Positions 44,179-53,420 of a DNA stretch of 64,000 bases are shown piece by piece (the first letter of the stretch is position 1; each line of letters opens with the position of its first letter). A model generated the notes under the pieces. That model did no database searches. It worked only from the letters and a program-made list of their open reading frames with translations, and was not told the DNA's origin. The position numbers were made by a program, and so were the translations under genes. The DNA is from an uncultured bacterium (lineage in GTDB: Bacteria > Pseudomonadota > Gammaproteobacteria > Burkholderiales > Burkholderiaceae_E): positions 17,355-81,354 of the forward strand of contig CAIVPX010000144.1 of the NCBI GenBank assembly GCA_903907905.1, in the 5' to 3' direction.

Positions 44179-44745
44179 TCAGAGCCGCTCGCGCAGCGGC
44201 GGCGTGCCGCCGTCGGGGATGGGGACCTGAGCGGTGTTGAGAATCATGGCGACCATGGTGTAGTAGCCGCAGAGTGCCAGCAGATCGAGCGCACCGGGTC
44301 GGCCGAACCGCGCCACCACTTCGTCAAACACTGCACCGCTGGGCGCGCCATACTTGAAGGCGCCCACCGCAAAGTCGTGCACCATGCGCTGCTCATCGGT
44401 CATGTTGTGCGGAATCTCGCCACGCTGAATCGACACGATGATGTGATCGGGCAGATCGGTCTTGGTGCGCGCCACGCGTTCGTGCGCGAACCACTCGTAC
44501 TGGCTGGTCCAGTGGCGGGCGACCACGAGGATGGTCAGTTCGATGAGCGCCGGTGGAATGGTCGATTTGAACCGGAGGTATTCGCCCACCTGCTGAACCA
44601 CGTTGGCCAGCTCCGGGCTGTGCAACAGGGCGGCGAACGGGCCGCGGATGCCCCCACGGGGCCCGTCAGCGATCAGGGCGGCCACTTCCTTCTGGCGCGG
44701 GGTCATCTGCTCGGGGGTCAGTACCGGGAATCGTACCTGGCTCAT
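44179..44745 (-). CDS. Carboxymuconolactone decarboxylase (CMD) family protein
   Basis: A 188-aa all-helical protein. The CMD core lies at residues ~45-110 (RFKSTIPPALIELTILVVARHWTSQYEWFAH). The CxxC of AhpD-type peroxidase partners is absent, so it belongs with the decarboxylase-like or unassigned branch. Its start is divergent from the Bug receptor at 44914, with 168 bases between. Function in aromatic acid breakdown is plausible from neighbours. Confidence 0.88.
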   Translation of the reverse strand: MSQVRFPVLTPEQMTPRQKEVAALIADGPRGGIRGPFAALLHSPELANVVQQVGEYLRFKSTIPPALIELTILVVARHWTSQYEWFAHERVARTKTDLPDHIIVSIQRGEIPHNMTDEQRMVHDFAVGAFKYGAPSGAVFDEVVARFGRPGALDLLALCGYYTMVAMILNTAQVPIPDGGTPPLRERL

Positions 44746-44913
44746 GGTGTGCGGTCTCCTCTGGGTGAGGCGCGGATTCTATCCCGGGTATGCCGCGCGC
44801 GCGCCCGTGGTATCGAATGCCGTCGTGTCAGCGGCAGCGGCTTGACAAGCCCGGGGCCCAGCGGGGACGATCGGATACACGCGACGGTCAATCGAGCCGT
44901 ATCAGGAGGAGAC

Positions 44914-45879
44914 ATGAATAAGCTGTGTGCTGCGTTGGCCGTTTCGGCGCTTTTGCCTTTATCAGCGGCGGCCCAGTCCGACGCCTACCCTTCAGAGCCC
45001 ATTCGTATCATCGTGCCGTACGCGGCAGGCGGCATCGCCGATGTGCTGGCCCGACTGGTGGGTACCCGCTTCGAGGCACTGTTCAAGCAGCCCGTCACCG
45101 TTGAAAACAAGGCGGGCGCCAACGGCACCATTGCTCAGCAGTTCGTCACCCAGGCCAAGGCCGACGGCTATACGCTGCTGCTGGGTAATACCAGTACCCA
45201 GGTGGTCAATGCCCACCTCTACAAGCACCTGAGTTTCAACATTGAGAAGGCGTTTCAGCCGGTCGGGCTCATCGCCTCATCGCCCATGATGTTGGTGGTG
45301 TCGAGCGCCAGTTCCATCAACACCGTGTCGGATCTGCTCGCGGCGGGCAAGGCCAGTGCTGTGCCACTCAACTTCGGTTCGGCGGGCAATGGTTCCGCCT
45401 CGCACCTGTCGCTGGTGTTGCTGGCCAACATGACCGGGCTCAAGATCAATCACATCCCCTACAAAGGTACGGCGCAAATCGTGCCCGATCTGATCGGCGA
45501 TCGGCTGGTGGCCTATTTCGATGTTCCCGGAACCGCGATGGGACTGCTGAAGGCGGGCAAGCTCAAGGCGGTGGGCGTCGCAAGCCAGACGCCGCAGCCG
45601 GCCCTGCCGGGCGTGCCCACCATTGCCGAGACGGTCCCGGGCTTCGAAATCGGCACCTGGCTGGGGCTGTTCGCGCCCACGGGGACGCCGCGTGAGCGTG
45701 TGGACAGGCTCAACGCTGCGCTGCGAACGGTTCTGGATGACCCGGCCTTTCGCAAGCAGCTGATCGATCAGGGCAATGAAGTGCGTCCGGGGACGGCTCA
45801 GGAGTTCGAGGCCTTCATTCGCAAGGAAATGGTACGCATGGGCGAGATGATCCGGTCGGCCGGCGTCAAGCTCGACTGA
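44914..45879 (+). CDS. Bug/TctC-family periplasmic substrate-binding protein
   Basis: A 321-aa orphan receptor with signal peptide (LAVSALLPLSAAAQSDA) and family motifs YPSEPIRIIVPYAAGG, VTVENKAGANGTIA, QAKADGYTLLLG and NHIPYKGTAQIVPDL. ATG 44914 has an excellent AGGAGGA site; the much longer upstream frame is antisense to the CMD gene. A TTGACA lies at 44842-44847 but without a convincing -10. A VOC-family gene follows after 60 bases. Confidence 0.93.
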   Translation: MNKLCAALAVSALLPLSAAAQSDAYPSEPIRIIVPYAAGGIADVLARLVGTRFEALFKQPVTVENKAGANGTIAQQFVTQAKADGYTLLLGNTSTQVVNAHLYKHLSFNIEKAFQPVGLIASSPMMLVVSSASSINTVSDLLAAGKASAVPLNFGSAGNGSASHLSLVLLANMTGLKINHIPYKGTAQIVPDLIGDRLVAYFDVPGTAMGLLKAGKLKAVGVASQTPQPALPGVPTIAETVPGFEIGTWLGLFAPTGTPRERVDRLNAALRTVLDDPAFRKQLIDQGNEVRPGTAQEFEAFIRKEMVRMGEMIRSAGVKLD

Positions 45880-45939
45880 TTGTCGGCATCATTCAACAGT
45901 CAGACGACCGCGCGCATTCACGATTCAAGGAGAGCCTTC

Positions 45940-46353
45940 ATGGCCAAAATCCGTCACATCGCCATCGCCACCCAGGATCCGGACGAGGCAATGGCCTTTT
46001 ACGAAAAGACCTTCGGTTTCAAGAAACTGAAGGCGCTGGATAACGAGCGGGCGCGCGGTTACATGTGTACCGATGGTTCCATCAACATCGTGCTGCTCAA
46101 GTTCAAGACCGACCAGTTGGGCAAGGGCATGGACTACGTCGGGCTTCATCACTTCGGCGTGTATACCGAAGATGCCGATGGCGTGGTCGAGCGTGTGTTC
46201 GACTGCGGCGGCGAGCAATATGTCGACGAGATGGAGCTCACGCCTGTGCATGAGGGCAAGTACCGGCGCCCGGATAAGTTTCGCGGCTTCGAGGGCATGA
46301 TTTTCGATGTCGCCGATGCGCCTTGGCCCGGTACCCAGGAATACGAGCGCTGA
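45940..46353 (+). CDS. VOC (glyoxalase/bleomycin-resistance/dioxygenase) family protein
   Basis: A 137-aa protein with two beta-alpha-beta-beta-beta halves: IRHIAIATQDPDEAMAFYEKTFGF at the N-terminus (metal His8 region) and LHHFGVYTEDADGVV in the second half, with a glutamate-bearing end (FEGMIFDVAD). Such proteins are lyases, isomerases or extradiol-type enzymes. ATG 45940 has AAGGAGAG upstream. It is likely co-transcribed with the Bug receptor. Five bases separate its stop from that of the convergent CoA ligase. Confidence 0.88.
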   Translation: MAKIRHIAIATQDPDEAMAFYEKTFGFKKLKALDNERARGYMCTDGSINIVLLKFKTDQLGKGMDYVGLHHFGVYTEDADGVVERVFDCGGEQYVDEMELTPVHEGKYRRPDKFRGFEGMIFDVADAPWPGTQEYER

Positions 46354-46358
46354 GTCGT

Positions 46359-47882
46359 TTAATGCCCGGCCCGCAGCGCCCGCCTGAGAATCTTGCCCAT
46401 CGAGTTGCGCGGCAGGGCGCTCACGAAGTTGATGGTCTTCGGCGCCTTGTACGTTGAGAGCCGCTCGCGGCACAGGCCGATGAGCTCGGCTTCGTCGGCA
46501 TTCATGCCATCGCGCAGCGCCACCCAGGCCGTGACCTGCTCACCCCAGTAGGCGTGCGGCAGTCCGGCCACGGCGCATTCCTTCACGGCCGGGTGAGCCA
46601 GCAGAATTTCCTCGACCTCGCGCGGGTAGACATTTTCGCCGCCCGTGATGATCATGTCGTTCTTTCGATCGACGATGTACACGTAGCCTTCCTCATCGAT
46701 GCGGGCGAGGTCGCCCGTGACGAACCAGTCGCCCCGCATCGACTTATCCGTGGCCTCGGGCATGTTGAGATAGCCCGAGAACAGATAGGGCGATGCCACG
46801 GCCAGTTCGCCCACTTCGCCGGGCGCGCATTCGTTGCCATCGTCATCCAGTAGCCGTACATGCGTGGCCGGCAGCGTCTGGCCCACGCAGGCGATCTTGC
46901 GCAGCTGATCGGCCGGACGAAGCACGCAGGCGATGTTGGTCTCGGTGGTGCCGTAGCGCTCGAACAAAAGCCCTTCGCCGAAGTGCGCGATGATGTCGGC
47001 CTTCATGGCCTGGGCCAGCGGCGCCGTGCCGGAAATGACCGCCTTGAGCGAGCGCGTGTCGTACTGCCTAGCCTTGTCGCCGAGCGCAAAGAGTGCCGCG
47101 AAGTGCGTGGGCACCATGTAGGAACTGGTGGCCTGGGTGCTGGCCATGGTGGCCAGCAGGGTCTCGATGTCGAAGCGCGGCAGCAGGGTGACCGATCCCC
47201 CGAAAAATACCGGCGCCAACGCCATGAGGAAACCCGCGCCGTGAAACATCGGCGTGGTGGCGACCGCGCGGTCGTCGGCGCTGTAGCAGCCGTGTTCGGA
47301 GGCCATGGCGTAGCAGGCCAGGACGCGGCAGCGATGGGACAGCATGACGCCCTTGGGACGGCCCGTGGCCCCGGAGGTGTAGGGCACCGAGAAGATGTCG
47401 TGCTCGGTGACCCCAAGGTCGCAGGGTGTGCTGGAGGCCTTGGCGAGCAAGGCCTCGTAATCGCGCTCGATGACGATGATGCGCTCAACGCTTTCCGGCA
47501 CCGAGGCGTGGGCCTGGTCTGCGAGGGACTCGTCCACGAACAGCACTCGCGCGCGTGAATCGTCGCAGATGAATCGCAGTTCGGGGCCCGATGCGGCTGG
47601 CCCGACGGTGGCGCAGGTGATGCCCGCCGAGGATAGGCCGCACATCAGTTCGAGGTACTCGAGGCGGTTGCGGCACTGAATGGCCGCGAACTGGCCTTTG
47701 ACCAGGCCCAGCCCTTTCGCCAGATTGCTGACCCGGTCGATGCGATCGACCAGGCTGCGGTAGCTCAGTTGCCGCCCACTTTCGGTGATGGCGATCTTGT
47801 TGGGCGTACGAAAGGCCGCCGCGCGAATGCCGTCGGCGATGAGGATGGAGCGGGAACCGCCACGGCGGATGCTGTCTGGCAT
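46359..47882 (-). CDS. Acyl-CoA synthetase / AMP-dependent ligase
   Basis: A 507-aa adenylate-forming enzyme. Motifs: VPYTSGATGRPKGVMLSH (P-loop), the ERYGTTE block (A5), YLFSGYLNMPE, WFVTGDLARIDEEGY (A7), VDRKNDMIITGGENVYPREVEEIL (A8) and the C-terminal lysine in RNSMGKILRR (A10). It activates a carboxylic acid with ATP and CoA. It diverges from the FAD oxidase gene with 65 bases between starts. Confidence 0.93.
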   Translation of the reverse strand: MPDSIRRGGSRSILIADGIRAAAFRTPNKIAITESGRQLSYRSLVDRIDRVSNLAKGLGLVKGQFAAIQCRNRLEYLELMCGLSSAGITCATVGPAASGPELRFICDDSRARVLFVDESLADQAHASVPESVERIIVIERDYEALLAKASSTPCDLGVTEHDIFSVPYTSGATGRPKGVMLSHRCRVLACYAMASEHGCYSADDRAVATTPMFHGAGFLMALAPVFFGGSVTLLPRFDIETLLATMASTQATSSYMVPTHFAALFALGDKARQYDTRSLKAVISGTAPLAQAMKADIIAHFGEGLLFERYGTTETNIACVLRPADQLRKIACVGQTLPATHVRLLDDDGNECAPGEVGELAVASPYLFSGYLNMPEATDKSMRGDWFVTGDLARIDEEGYVYIVDRKNDMIITGGENVYPREVEEILLAHPAVKECAVAGLPHAYWGEQVTAWVALRDGMNADEAELIGLCRERLSTYKAPKTINFVSALPRNSMGKILRRALRAGH

Positions 47883-47947
47883 GGATTGGAACAGTGATGG
47901 GTTGAAAGATCGATACTATGTCAGTTTCCCCTCTGAAGGGCTGCCGC

Positions 47948-49486
47948 ATGCAGGCCATTGATACGCTCATCGAAACGCTCGCGGCCGCGGTCGGCGCCAC
48001 GAACATCAGCCGCGATCCCGAGTCGCTCGCCTACGCCACATCGGACCTCTTTCCGTTCCCGCCGGCGGTCCCCGCAGAGCTTGTCGTGCGACCGGCCTCG
48101 ACCCGCGAAGCCGCCGAGGCCGTTCAGGCCATCGCCCGGTCCGGCCGGGCCTTGCTCGCGCGCGGCGCGGGACTCTCCTACACCAAGGGCAACGCGGCAC
48201 AGCAGCCCGTGGTGGTGGTCGACACCGCCCGGCTCGACTCGATCCGGATCAATGCAGAGGACCTCTATGCGGTCGTCGGGGCCGGGGTCAGCTGGCAGCG
48301 CCTGGCCGATGCTCTCGCACCGCTCGGGCTGAGGTCACTGGTACCTGGCCCGATCTCTGGCGCGGTCACCACGGTGGGCGGCGCGGTGTCGCAATACGTC
48401 CCGGGCAGCATGGACGGCATCCTGGGTCTCACGGTGGTGCTGGCCGATGGCACGGTGGCGCGAACGGGCGTCTGGGCCCGCGAGGGCAGCGAACCCTTTC
48501 ACCGGCATGCGGGCCCGGACCTCACCGGGCTGTTCATTGGTGATTGTGGCGCCTTCGGCGTCAAGACCGAGATCGTGCTTCGGTTGGTCGAGCAGCGCCC
48601 CGCAGCTTTCGCGTCCTTCGCCTACACCGACCCCGGCTTGATGATGGACGACATGCTGCACCTTCAACGCGCCGGGCTGGTGAGCCGTGCGATGGCGATG
48701 GACCAGAGTCGCGGCGTCGACGCGGGCAAACTCGAGGCGGGCGAGGCGCTCAAGGTGGCCGGTGCGGTCGCCTCGGCGGCGGGCTCGGCGCTGTCGGCGA
48801 TTCGCGATGTGGCGTCCATGGTCAAGGGGAAGATCGACCTGGCCTTCGCGCCCTGGTCGTTGCACCTCACCTCCGAGGGGGCCACGCAACAGATTGCCGA
48901 CTTGCACATGGACCTTGCGCGCGCGCACTGCGCGCGGCATGCCCGCGAGATCGAAGACACCGTGCCGCGGGCGCTGCGTGCGCGGCCTTATTCCATTCGA
49001 GGCTTTGTCGGCGTGCAGGGTGAGCGTTGGGTGCCTGTGCACGGCATGCTCGCGTGCTCCAAGGCCCGGGCAGCGTTCGACGAGATCGCCGCGCTCTTCG
49101 AGGCGCAAAGGGGCGTGTTGCAGGCCGCCGGTGTCCGGCACTCGTACCTCATGTCCTGCCCGGGCGCATTCATGACCATCGAACCGATGTTCTTCTGGTC
49201 CGATACGCTTGACCCCCTGCACTTACGTCATCTTTCCGATCGCAATCGCGAGCGCTTCGGCGGCAAGCCCGCCAACACGGCTGCACGCGAAGTGGTGGCG
49301 ATGATGCGTGCTGAATTACGCGCTCTTTTCGAGCGCCACGATGCCGTGCATGCGCAGGTGGGGCGTTTCTATCGGCATGCGCAGCGTCTGGATCCAGGTT
49401 CGTTGGCGCTGCTGCAGACCCTCAAGAGGGGTCTCGATCCGGACGGTCGCGTCAACCCCGGCCTGCTGGGTCTTGATCCTCTCTGA
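47948..49486 (+). CDS. FAD-linked oxidase (GlcD/vanillyl-alcohol-oxidase type)
   Basis: A 512-aa flavoenzyme. FAD-binding domain: LLARGAGLSYTKG, then TTVGGAVSQY and the DLTGLFIGDCGAFGVKTE block; the C-terminal substrate domain ends RGLDPDGRVNPGLLG as in glycolate or cresol-type oxidases. ATG 47948 has GAAGGG at good spacing; an in-frame ATG ten codons earlier is possible. It oxidises an alpha-hydroxy acid or a phenolic alcohol. Paralogue of the gene at 53995. Confidence 0.9.
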   Translation: MQAIDTLIETLAAAVGATNISRDPESLAYATSDLFPFPPAVPAELVVRPASTREAAEAVQAIARSGRALLARGAGLSYTKGNAAQQPVVVVDTARLDSIRINAEDLYAVVGAGVSWQRLADALAPLGLRSLVPGPISGAVTTVGGAVSQYVPGSMDGILGLTVVLADGTVARTGVWAREGSEPFHRHAGPDLTGLFIGDCGAFGVKTEIVLRLVEQRPAAFASFAYTDPGLMMDDMLHLQRAGLVSRAMAMDQSRGVDAGKLEAGEALKVAGAVASAAGSALSAIRDVASMVKGKIDLAFAPWSLHLTSEGATQQIADLHMDLARAHCARHAREIEDTVPRALRARPYSIRGFVGVQGERWVPVHGMLACSKARAAFDEIAALFEAQRGVLQAAGVRHSYLMSCPGAFMTIEPMFFWSDTLDPLHLRHLSDRNRERFGGKPANTAAREVVAMMRAELRALFERHDAVHAQVGRFYRHAQRLDPGSLALLQTLKRGLDPDGRVNPGLLGLDPL

Positions 49487-49502
49487 TTGTGTGGAGTCCA
49501 CG

Positions 49503-51218
49503 ATGAGCAACGAACCGAGTCCGTCGTCCGATAGACAGGCGGGCATGCATCTGACCCGTCACTTCGTCACTGTCGGCAATCGCCGGGTGCATTACTCGCG
49601 CATCGGTTCGGGTCCCGTGGTGGTGCTGCTGCACGCCTCGCCCTGTTCCTTCAAGGTACTCGAGCAGCCGCAGCGGGTGTTCGCCAGGTACTTCACGGCG
49701 CTGGCCTTCGATACCCCCGGATTTGGCCTGTCCGACCTGCTGCCCATGGCCCAACCCGAAACCGAAGACTTCGCCGACGCGTTGGCTGAAACGCTCGATG
49801 CGCTGGGGATCGATCAGGTGGCTGTCCATGGGCGACATACGGGCGCGCAGGTGGCGGTCGAGTTTGCGGCCCGACACCCCATGCGCTGCTCGTTTGCCCT
49901 GACCGATGGATTCCCGGTCTTCGAGGAGAGCGTACGGCTGTCTCGGCCTGGCAGTTATCTGAAGCCGATTGAAGCGTCCTGGGAAGGCGCCCACCTGCTG
50001 TGGATGTGGTTTCGCTACCGGGAGCAGCATGTGTTCTGGCCCTGGAATGCGCAGGACCAGGCGCACCGTGCCGACACCGATGTGCCAGGCGTCGATTTCA
50101 TTCATCGCGGCGTGATCGAACTGCTCGAGGCGGGCGATGGCTATCGGATCGGCTATGCCACGGCGTATCGCCATCGTGGCCTGGCTGCGCTGGCCGACCT
50201 GAAGGTGCCGGTGTGTTTCGGATGGCGACCTGGCGACAGCCTGTTCACCAATCGGCTGCGCATGCCGGATTCAGCCTGGAGCGTCGAAATTCCGCGCGAG
50301 GCCGACGCGGCTGCGAATGCCGAACTGCAACTGCTGCTCAAGCATCCGCCCATGGGGGGTACGCCGCCGGCGGCACTCTCTTGCAGCGAGTTGCCTGGGC
50401 GCACCACGCTCGACTATGTGACCGTCGGTGCCTCCCAGGTGCTGGTGCGTCGATCCGGTGTGACGGGGGCTGGGCGTTCCCCCTTCGTGCTGATTCATCC
50501 GCTGCCGGGATCGTCCCTGCTGCTAGACGAACTGGTGGTCGAACTGGCCCGCCAGTCCGACCGGGAGGTGATCGCCTTCGATCTGCCCGGGCACGGAGAA
50601 TCGTTGGCCCGCTCGGGCAATGATCAGTCGGTCGAGGCGCTGGCTCAGGCGGCGCTCGACACGCTGGATGCCCTCGGGATCGTGGCTTGCCATCTGGTGG
50701 GACGGCAGGGGGGGGCGACGGTGGCGGTGGCGGTGGCCGCGCTTGCGCCAGGTCGGGTCCTTGAACTCACGCTCGATTCGCCCGTTGCGTTACCCGCTGC
50801 GCAACGCGCGCACATGATCGACGAGTGGTTCAAACCGCTGGGCGATTTTCTGCCTCGCTGGGATGGTCAGCATCTGGTGCAGGCCTGGCACATGCGGCGC
50901 GACATGGCGCTTTGGTGGCCCTGGCATGATCGTCGGCGTGAGTGCGCACGTGCGGGCGTACCCAATATTTCGCCGGACCGGCTCACGTTTGAGATCCGCG
51001 AGTCGATGAAGCAAGCGGCCAGTTTCGCCCCGGTGCTGCGGGCCGTCATGGGCTGGCCGCTGCCCGAGCGGCTGTCTGCGCTGAAGGGCCCGATTAGACT
51101 GCTGGTGCGCGCGAACGACCCCTGGGCACCTTGCGCCGAAGCGCTGCAGGCCAGCGGGTTTGAGGTGACCGAAGTGGCCGATGAGGCTGCCGCAATAGCC
51201 CAGCGCCTGAGCGCTTGA
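49503..51218 (+). CDS. Tandem alpha/beta-hydrolase-fold protein lacking serine nucleophiles
   Basis: A 571-aa protein made of two alpha/beta-hydrolase domains (residues ~18-295 and ~303-571). Each has the strand before the oxyanion loop (VVLLHASP; FVLIHPLPG), the FDTPGFG/FDLPGHG turn and a DALGI helix before the nucleophile elbow. The elbows read GRHTG (110-114) and GRQGG (400-404), so the usual Ser/Asp/Cys is His112 in the first copy and Gln402 in the second. Starts 16 bases after the FAD oxidase. Hydrolysis by the standard mechanism is not expected; a lyase, dioxygenase-like or binding role is possible. Confidence 0.88.
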   Translation: MSNEPSPSSDRQAGMHLTRHFVTVGNRRVHYSRIGSGPVVVLLHASPCSFKVLEQPQRVFARYFTALAFDTPGFGLSDLLPMAQPETEDFADALAETLDALGIDQVAVHGRHTGAQVAVEFAARHPMRCSFALTDGFPVFEESVRLSRPGSYLKPIEASWEGAHLLWMWFRYREQHVFWPWNAQDQAHRADTDVPGVDFIHRGVIELLEAGDGYRIGYATAYRHRGLAALADLKVPVCFGWRPGDSLFTNRLRMPDSAWSVEIPREADAAANAELQLLLKHPPMGGTPPAALSCSELPGRTTLDYVTVGASQVLVRRSGVTGAGRSPFVLIHPLPGSSLLLDELVVELARQSDREVIAFDLPGHGESLARSGNDQSVEALAQAALDTLDALGIVACHLVGRQGGATVAVAVAALAPGRVLELTLDSPVALPAAQRAHMIDEWFKPLGDFLPRWDGQHLVQAWHMRRDMALWWPWHDRRRECARAGVPNISPDRLTFEIRESMKQAASFAPVLRAVMGWPLPERLSALKGPIRLLVRANDPWAPCAEALQASGFEVTEVADEAAAIAQRLSA

Positions 51219-51243
51219 GGGCGCCCAGGGCCCCAGGTGGCTC

Positions 51244-51266
51244 GGGCCCAGAGTGCTTCTGAGCCC
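51244..51266. terminator. Hairpin between convergent genes
   Basis: GGGCCCAGA (51244-51252) pairs with TCTGAGCCC (51258-51266), eight of nine positions, five-base loop, between the tandem-hydrolase and Bug stops. No T-run; called by position. Confidence 0.4.
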
Positions 51267-51294
51267 AGGCGCCTTGCCCCCAGAGCCCTTCGGT

Positions 51295-52287
51295 TTACTC
51301 CGCCTTGATGTTGGCCTGTCGGATCACGCGCCCCCACTTATCGGCTTCCGAGGCGATGAAAGCCCGGAAGTCTTCGGGCGAGCCGCCCACGACATCGCTG
51401 CCATAGGTGATGAGGCGTTCGCGCATCTCGGGTGTGCGGATGATCGAGTCGATCTCGGTGTTGAGCTTGGCAATGATTTCGCGCGGGACCGCGGCCGGCG
51501 CTGCAATGCCGAACCAGCCCGTGGCCTCGTACCCCGTGACGCCCAGTTCATTGAGCGTGGGCATGTCGGGCGCAGCCGCTGAACGCTTAGAGTTGGTCAA
51601 CCCGATCAGGCGAACCTTGCCGGCTTTTTCGTTGGGAATGACGGTGGAGAGGCTGTCGAACATGAGGTTGATCTGGCCAGCCACCAGGTCGATCACCGCT
51701 GGGCCCGTACCCTTGTAGGGCACGTGCACCATCTGCACGCCTGTCATCATCGAGAACAGTTCGGCAAACAGGTGCGTGGCAGTGCCCTGGCCGGTTGATC
51801 CGTAGGTGAGCTTGTTGGGGTTGGCTTTGGCGTAGGCCAGGAACTCCTGCAGGTTGTTGGCGGGCACCGAGGGGTGCACCACCAGCGCATTGGAGATCTT
51901 GGCGATCAGGATGACCGGCGCAATATCGCGATCGACGTCGTAGGGCACTTTCGCGATGAGAAAGCGGTTGAGTGCGAGGCTGTTGGAGCCCAGCAACAGG
52001 GTGTGGCCGTCGGGGGCCGACTTGACCACCAGGTCGACCCCGATGATGGTGCTGCCGCCGGGCTTGTTCTCGACCACCACCGGTTGCCCCCAGCGCTCGC
52101 TGAGGCGGGCCCCGACGGCCCGCGCGATCAGGTCGGTGGGCCCACCCGGTGGGAAGGGCACGATGATGCGCATCGGTTTGGAGGGGAAACTCAGCGCTTG
52201 GGCGCCAGCGGGCGATGCCAGCAGGGCGGCGGTGCTGCAAACCGCGGCAAGGGCCAAGCGGCCAAGGGTGGTGAGAGAAACCATCAT
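51295..52287 (-). CDS. Bug/TctC-family periplasmic substrate-binding protein
   Basis: A 330-aa orphan receptor. Signal peptide (GRLALAAVCSTAALLASPAGAQA), then FPSKPMRIIVPFPPGGPTD, VVVENKPGGSTIIG, SAPDGHTLLLG and VHVPYKGTGPAVIDL. It is the last gene of a three-gene minus-strand run, 13 bases after the methyltransferase. Fourth Bug receptor in the window. Confidence 0.93.
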   Translation of the reverse strand: MMVSLTTLGRLALAAVCSTAALLASPAGAQALSFPSKPMRIIVPFPPGGPTDLIARAVGARLSERWGQPVVVENKPGGSTIIGVDLVVKSAPDGHTLLLGSNSLALNRFLIAKVPYDVDRDIAPVILIAKISNALVVHPSVPANNLQEFLAYAKANPNKLTYGSTGQGTATHLFAELFSMMTGVQMVHVPYKGTGPAVIDLVAGQINLMFDSLSTVIPNEKAGKVRLIGLTNSKRSAAAPDMPTLNELGVTGYEATGWFGIAAPAAVPREIIAKLNTEIDSIIRTPEMRERLITYGSDVVGGSPEDFRAFIASEADKWGRVIRQANIKAE

Positions 52288-52300
52288 CGTGAACCTCGTT

Positions 52301-53419
52301 TCAAAAGGGTGCGCCGGGACGCACGGCGGAGACGAAAATCATCGGGTGCAGGCGTCGCGGCGGTAGTGTAGCCGGCAGGCCGGGCCCAGGATCTTGCGGT
52401 AGCCCGTAGCGGCTGCGAATATCGGTAAAGCCTGCCTGCTCAAGGGCGCCTTGCCAGTCGAAGTGCAGCAGGGCATGGCCGTAGGGTTCGTTATTGCGGG
52501 CGGCGTAGCCGCTCAGCAGCCATTCGCCAATGGGACCACCGACGGCGCTCATCATGTCGTAGGCGACGAATAGCCCGCCCGGCCGCAATACGCGACGGGC
52601 CTCGATGATGGATTGTCGGATGGCCGCCGGGGGCAACTCGTGCCAGAGCCACTGCGAGGCCACCACGTCGAAGCTCGCATCGGGAAAGCTCAGGGACTCG
52701 GCGCTGCATTGCACCAACGTGATGTCGCAGGCCTCCTCAAGATTGCGCAGGGCGCCAAGGCGCAGGCTCCCCTCACAGATATCGCAGCCATACAGTTGCG
52801 CCTCGGGAAAGGCGCGCTTGATGGCGCGGGTGGATCGCCCTGCGGTGCAGCCCTCGTCCAGGATGGCTCGGGCTTGGAGTCCGATTTCGGTACAGCGCTC
52901 GCGAATTCGGGCGGCGTAGAAGTCAACGAGATCGTCGGGGTTGGAGCCGGCGAATGACAACCCGGTGGTGTACCAGGCCAGCGCGTAGGCATTGACCGGG
53001 TCGCGCCACAGTCCGCCGGGCTGCTGGTGGGTCTCGGTCTCGGTGATGTACGCGGGCATCGTCAGATCGGGATCGAGGGCGAGCCGATCCGAGCGCGTGG
53101 CGGCCTCCAGCAGCGGGGCGAGTTGGTCGCGCTGCTGCTCGACCAGCGTTGAAAATCCCCAGCGACCCGACCATTTGAGTTGCTGCACCCGTCGCTCGAG
53201 CCAGGCGTAAAGCCGATACGCGGCGTTGCCGCGCATCGCTTGTTCGAGCGAGGCCGGGTCGCGGGCTTGAGACGCCTCGGCGCCCGCCACCACCTCGCGG
53301 TAAAGCTCTGTGCCCCAGTGCCGTTTGATACCCGCTAGAAAGCTCTGGTAAGCATCGGCCTCGAAACTGGGCTGCCAGGCGCGAGAGGCGGGACGGACGT
53401 CTTTCAGCGGTGCATTCAT
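52301..53419 (-). CDS. SAM-dependent methyltransferase (class I)
   Basis: A 372-aa protein. The C-terminal half (from about residue 185) is a class I methyltransferase: motif I ILDEGCTAGRST, acidic loop YGCDIC, SFPDASFDVVASQWLWHEL (motif IV region) and RRVLRPGGLFVAYDMM. The N-terminal ~150 residues are helical without a family I recognise. ATG 53419 is one base after the stop of the small ORF upstream, so the two are coupled. The substrate is unknown. Confidence 0.85.
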   Translation of the reverse strand: MNAPLKDVRPASRAWQPSFEADAYQSFLAGIKRHWGTELYREVVAGAEASQARDPASLEQAMRGNAAYRLYAWLERRVQQLKWSGRWGFSTLVEQQRDQLAPLLEAATRSDRLALDPDLTMPAYITETETHQQPGGLWRDPVNAYALAWYTTGLSFAGSNPDDLVDFYAARIRERCTEIGLQARAILDEGCTAGRSTRAIKRAFPEAQLYGCDICEGSLRLGALRNLEEACDITLVQCSAESLSFPDASFDVVASQWLWHELPPAAIRQSIIEARRVLRPGGLFVAYDMMSAVGGPIGEWLLSGYAARNNEPYGHALLHFDWQGALEQAGFTDIRSRYGLPQDPGPGLPATLPPRRLHPMIFVSAVRPGAPF

Positions 53420-53420
53420 C

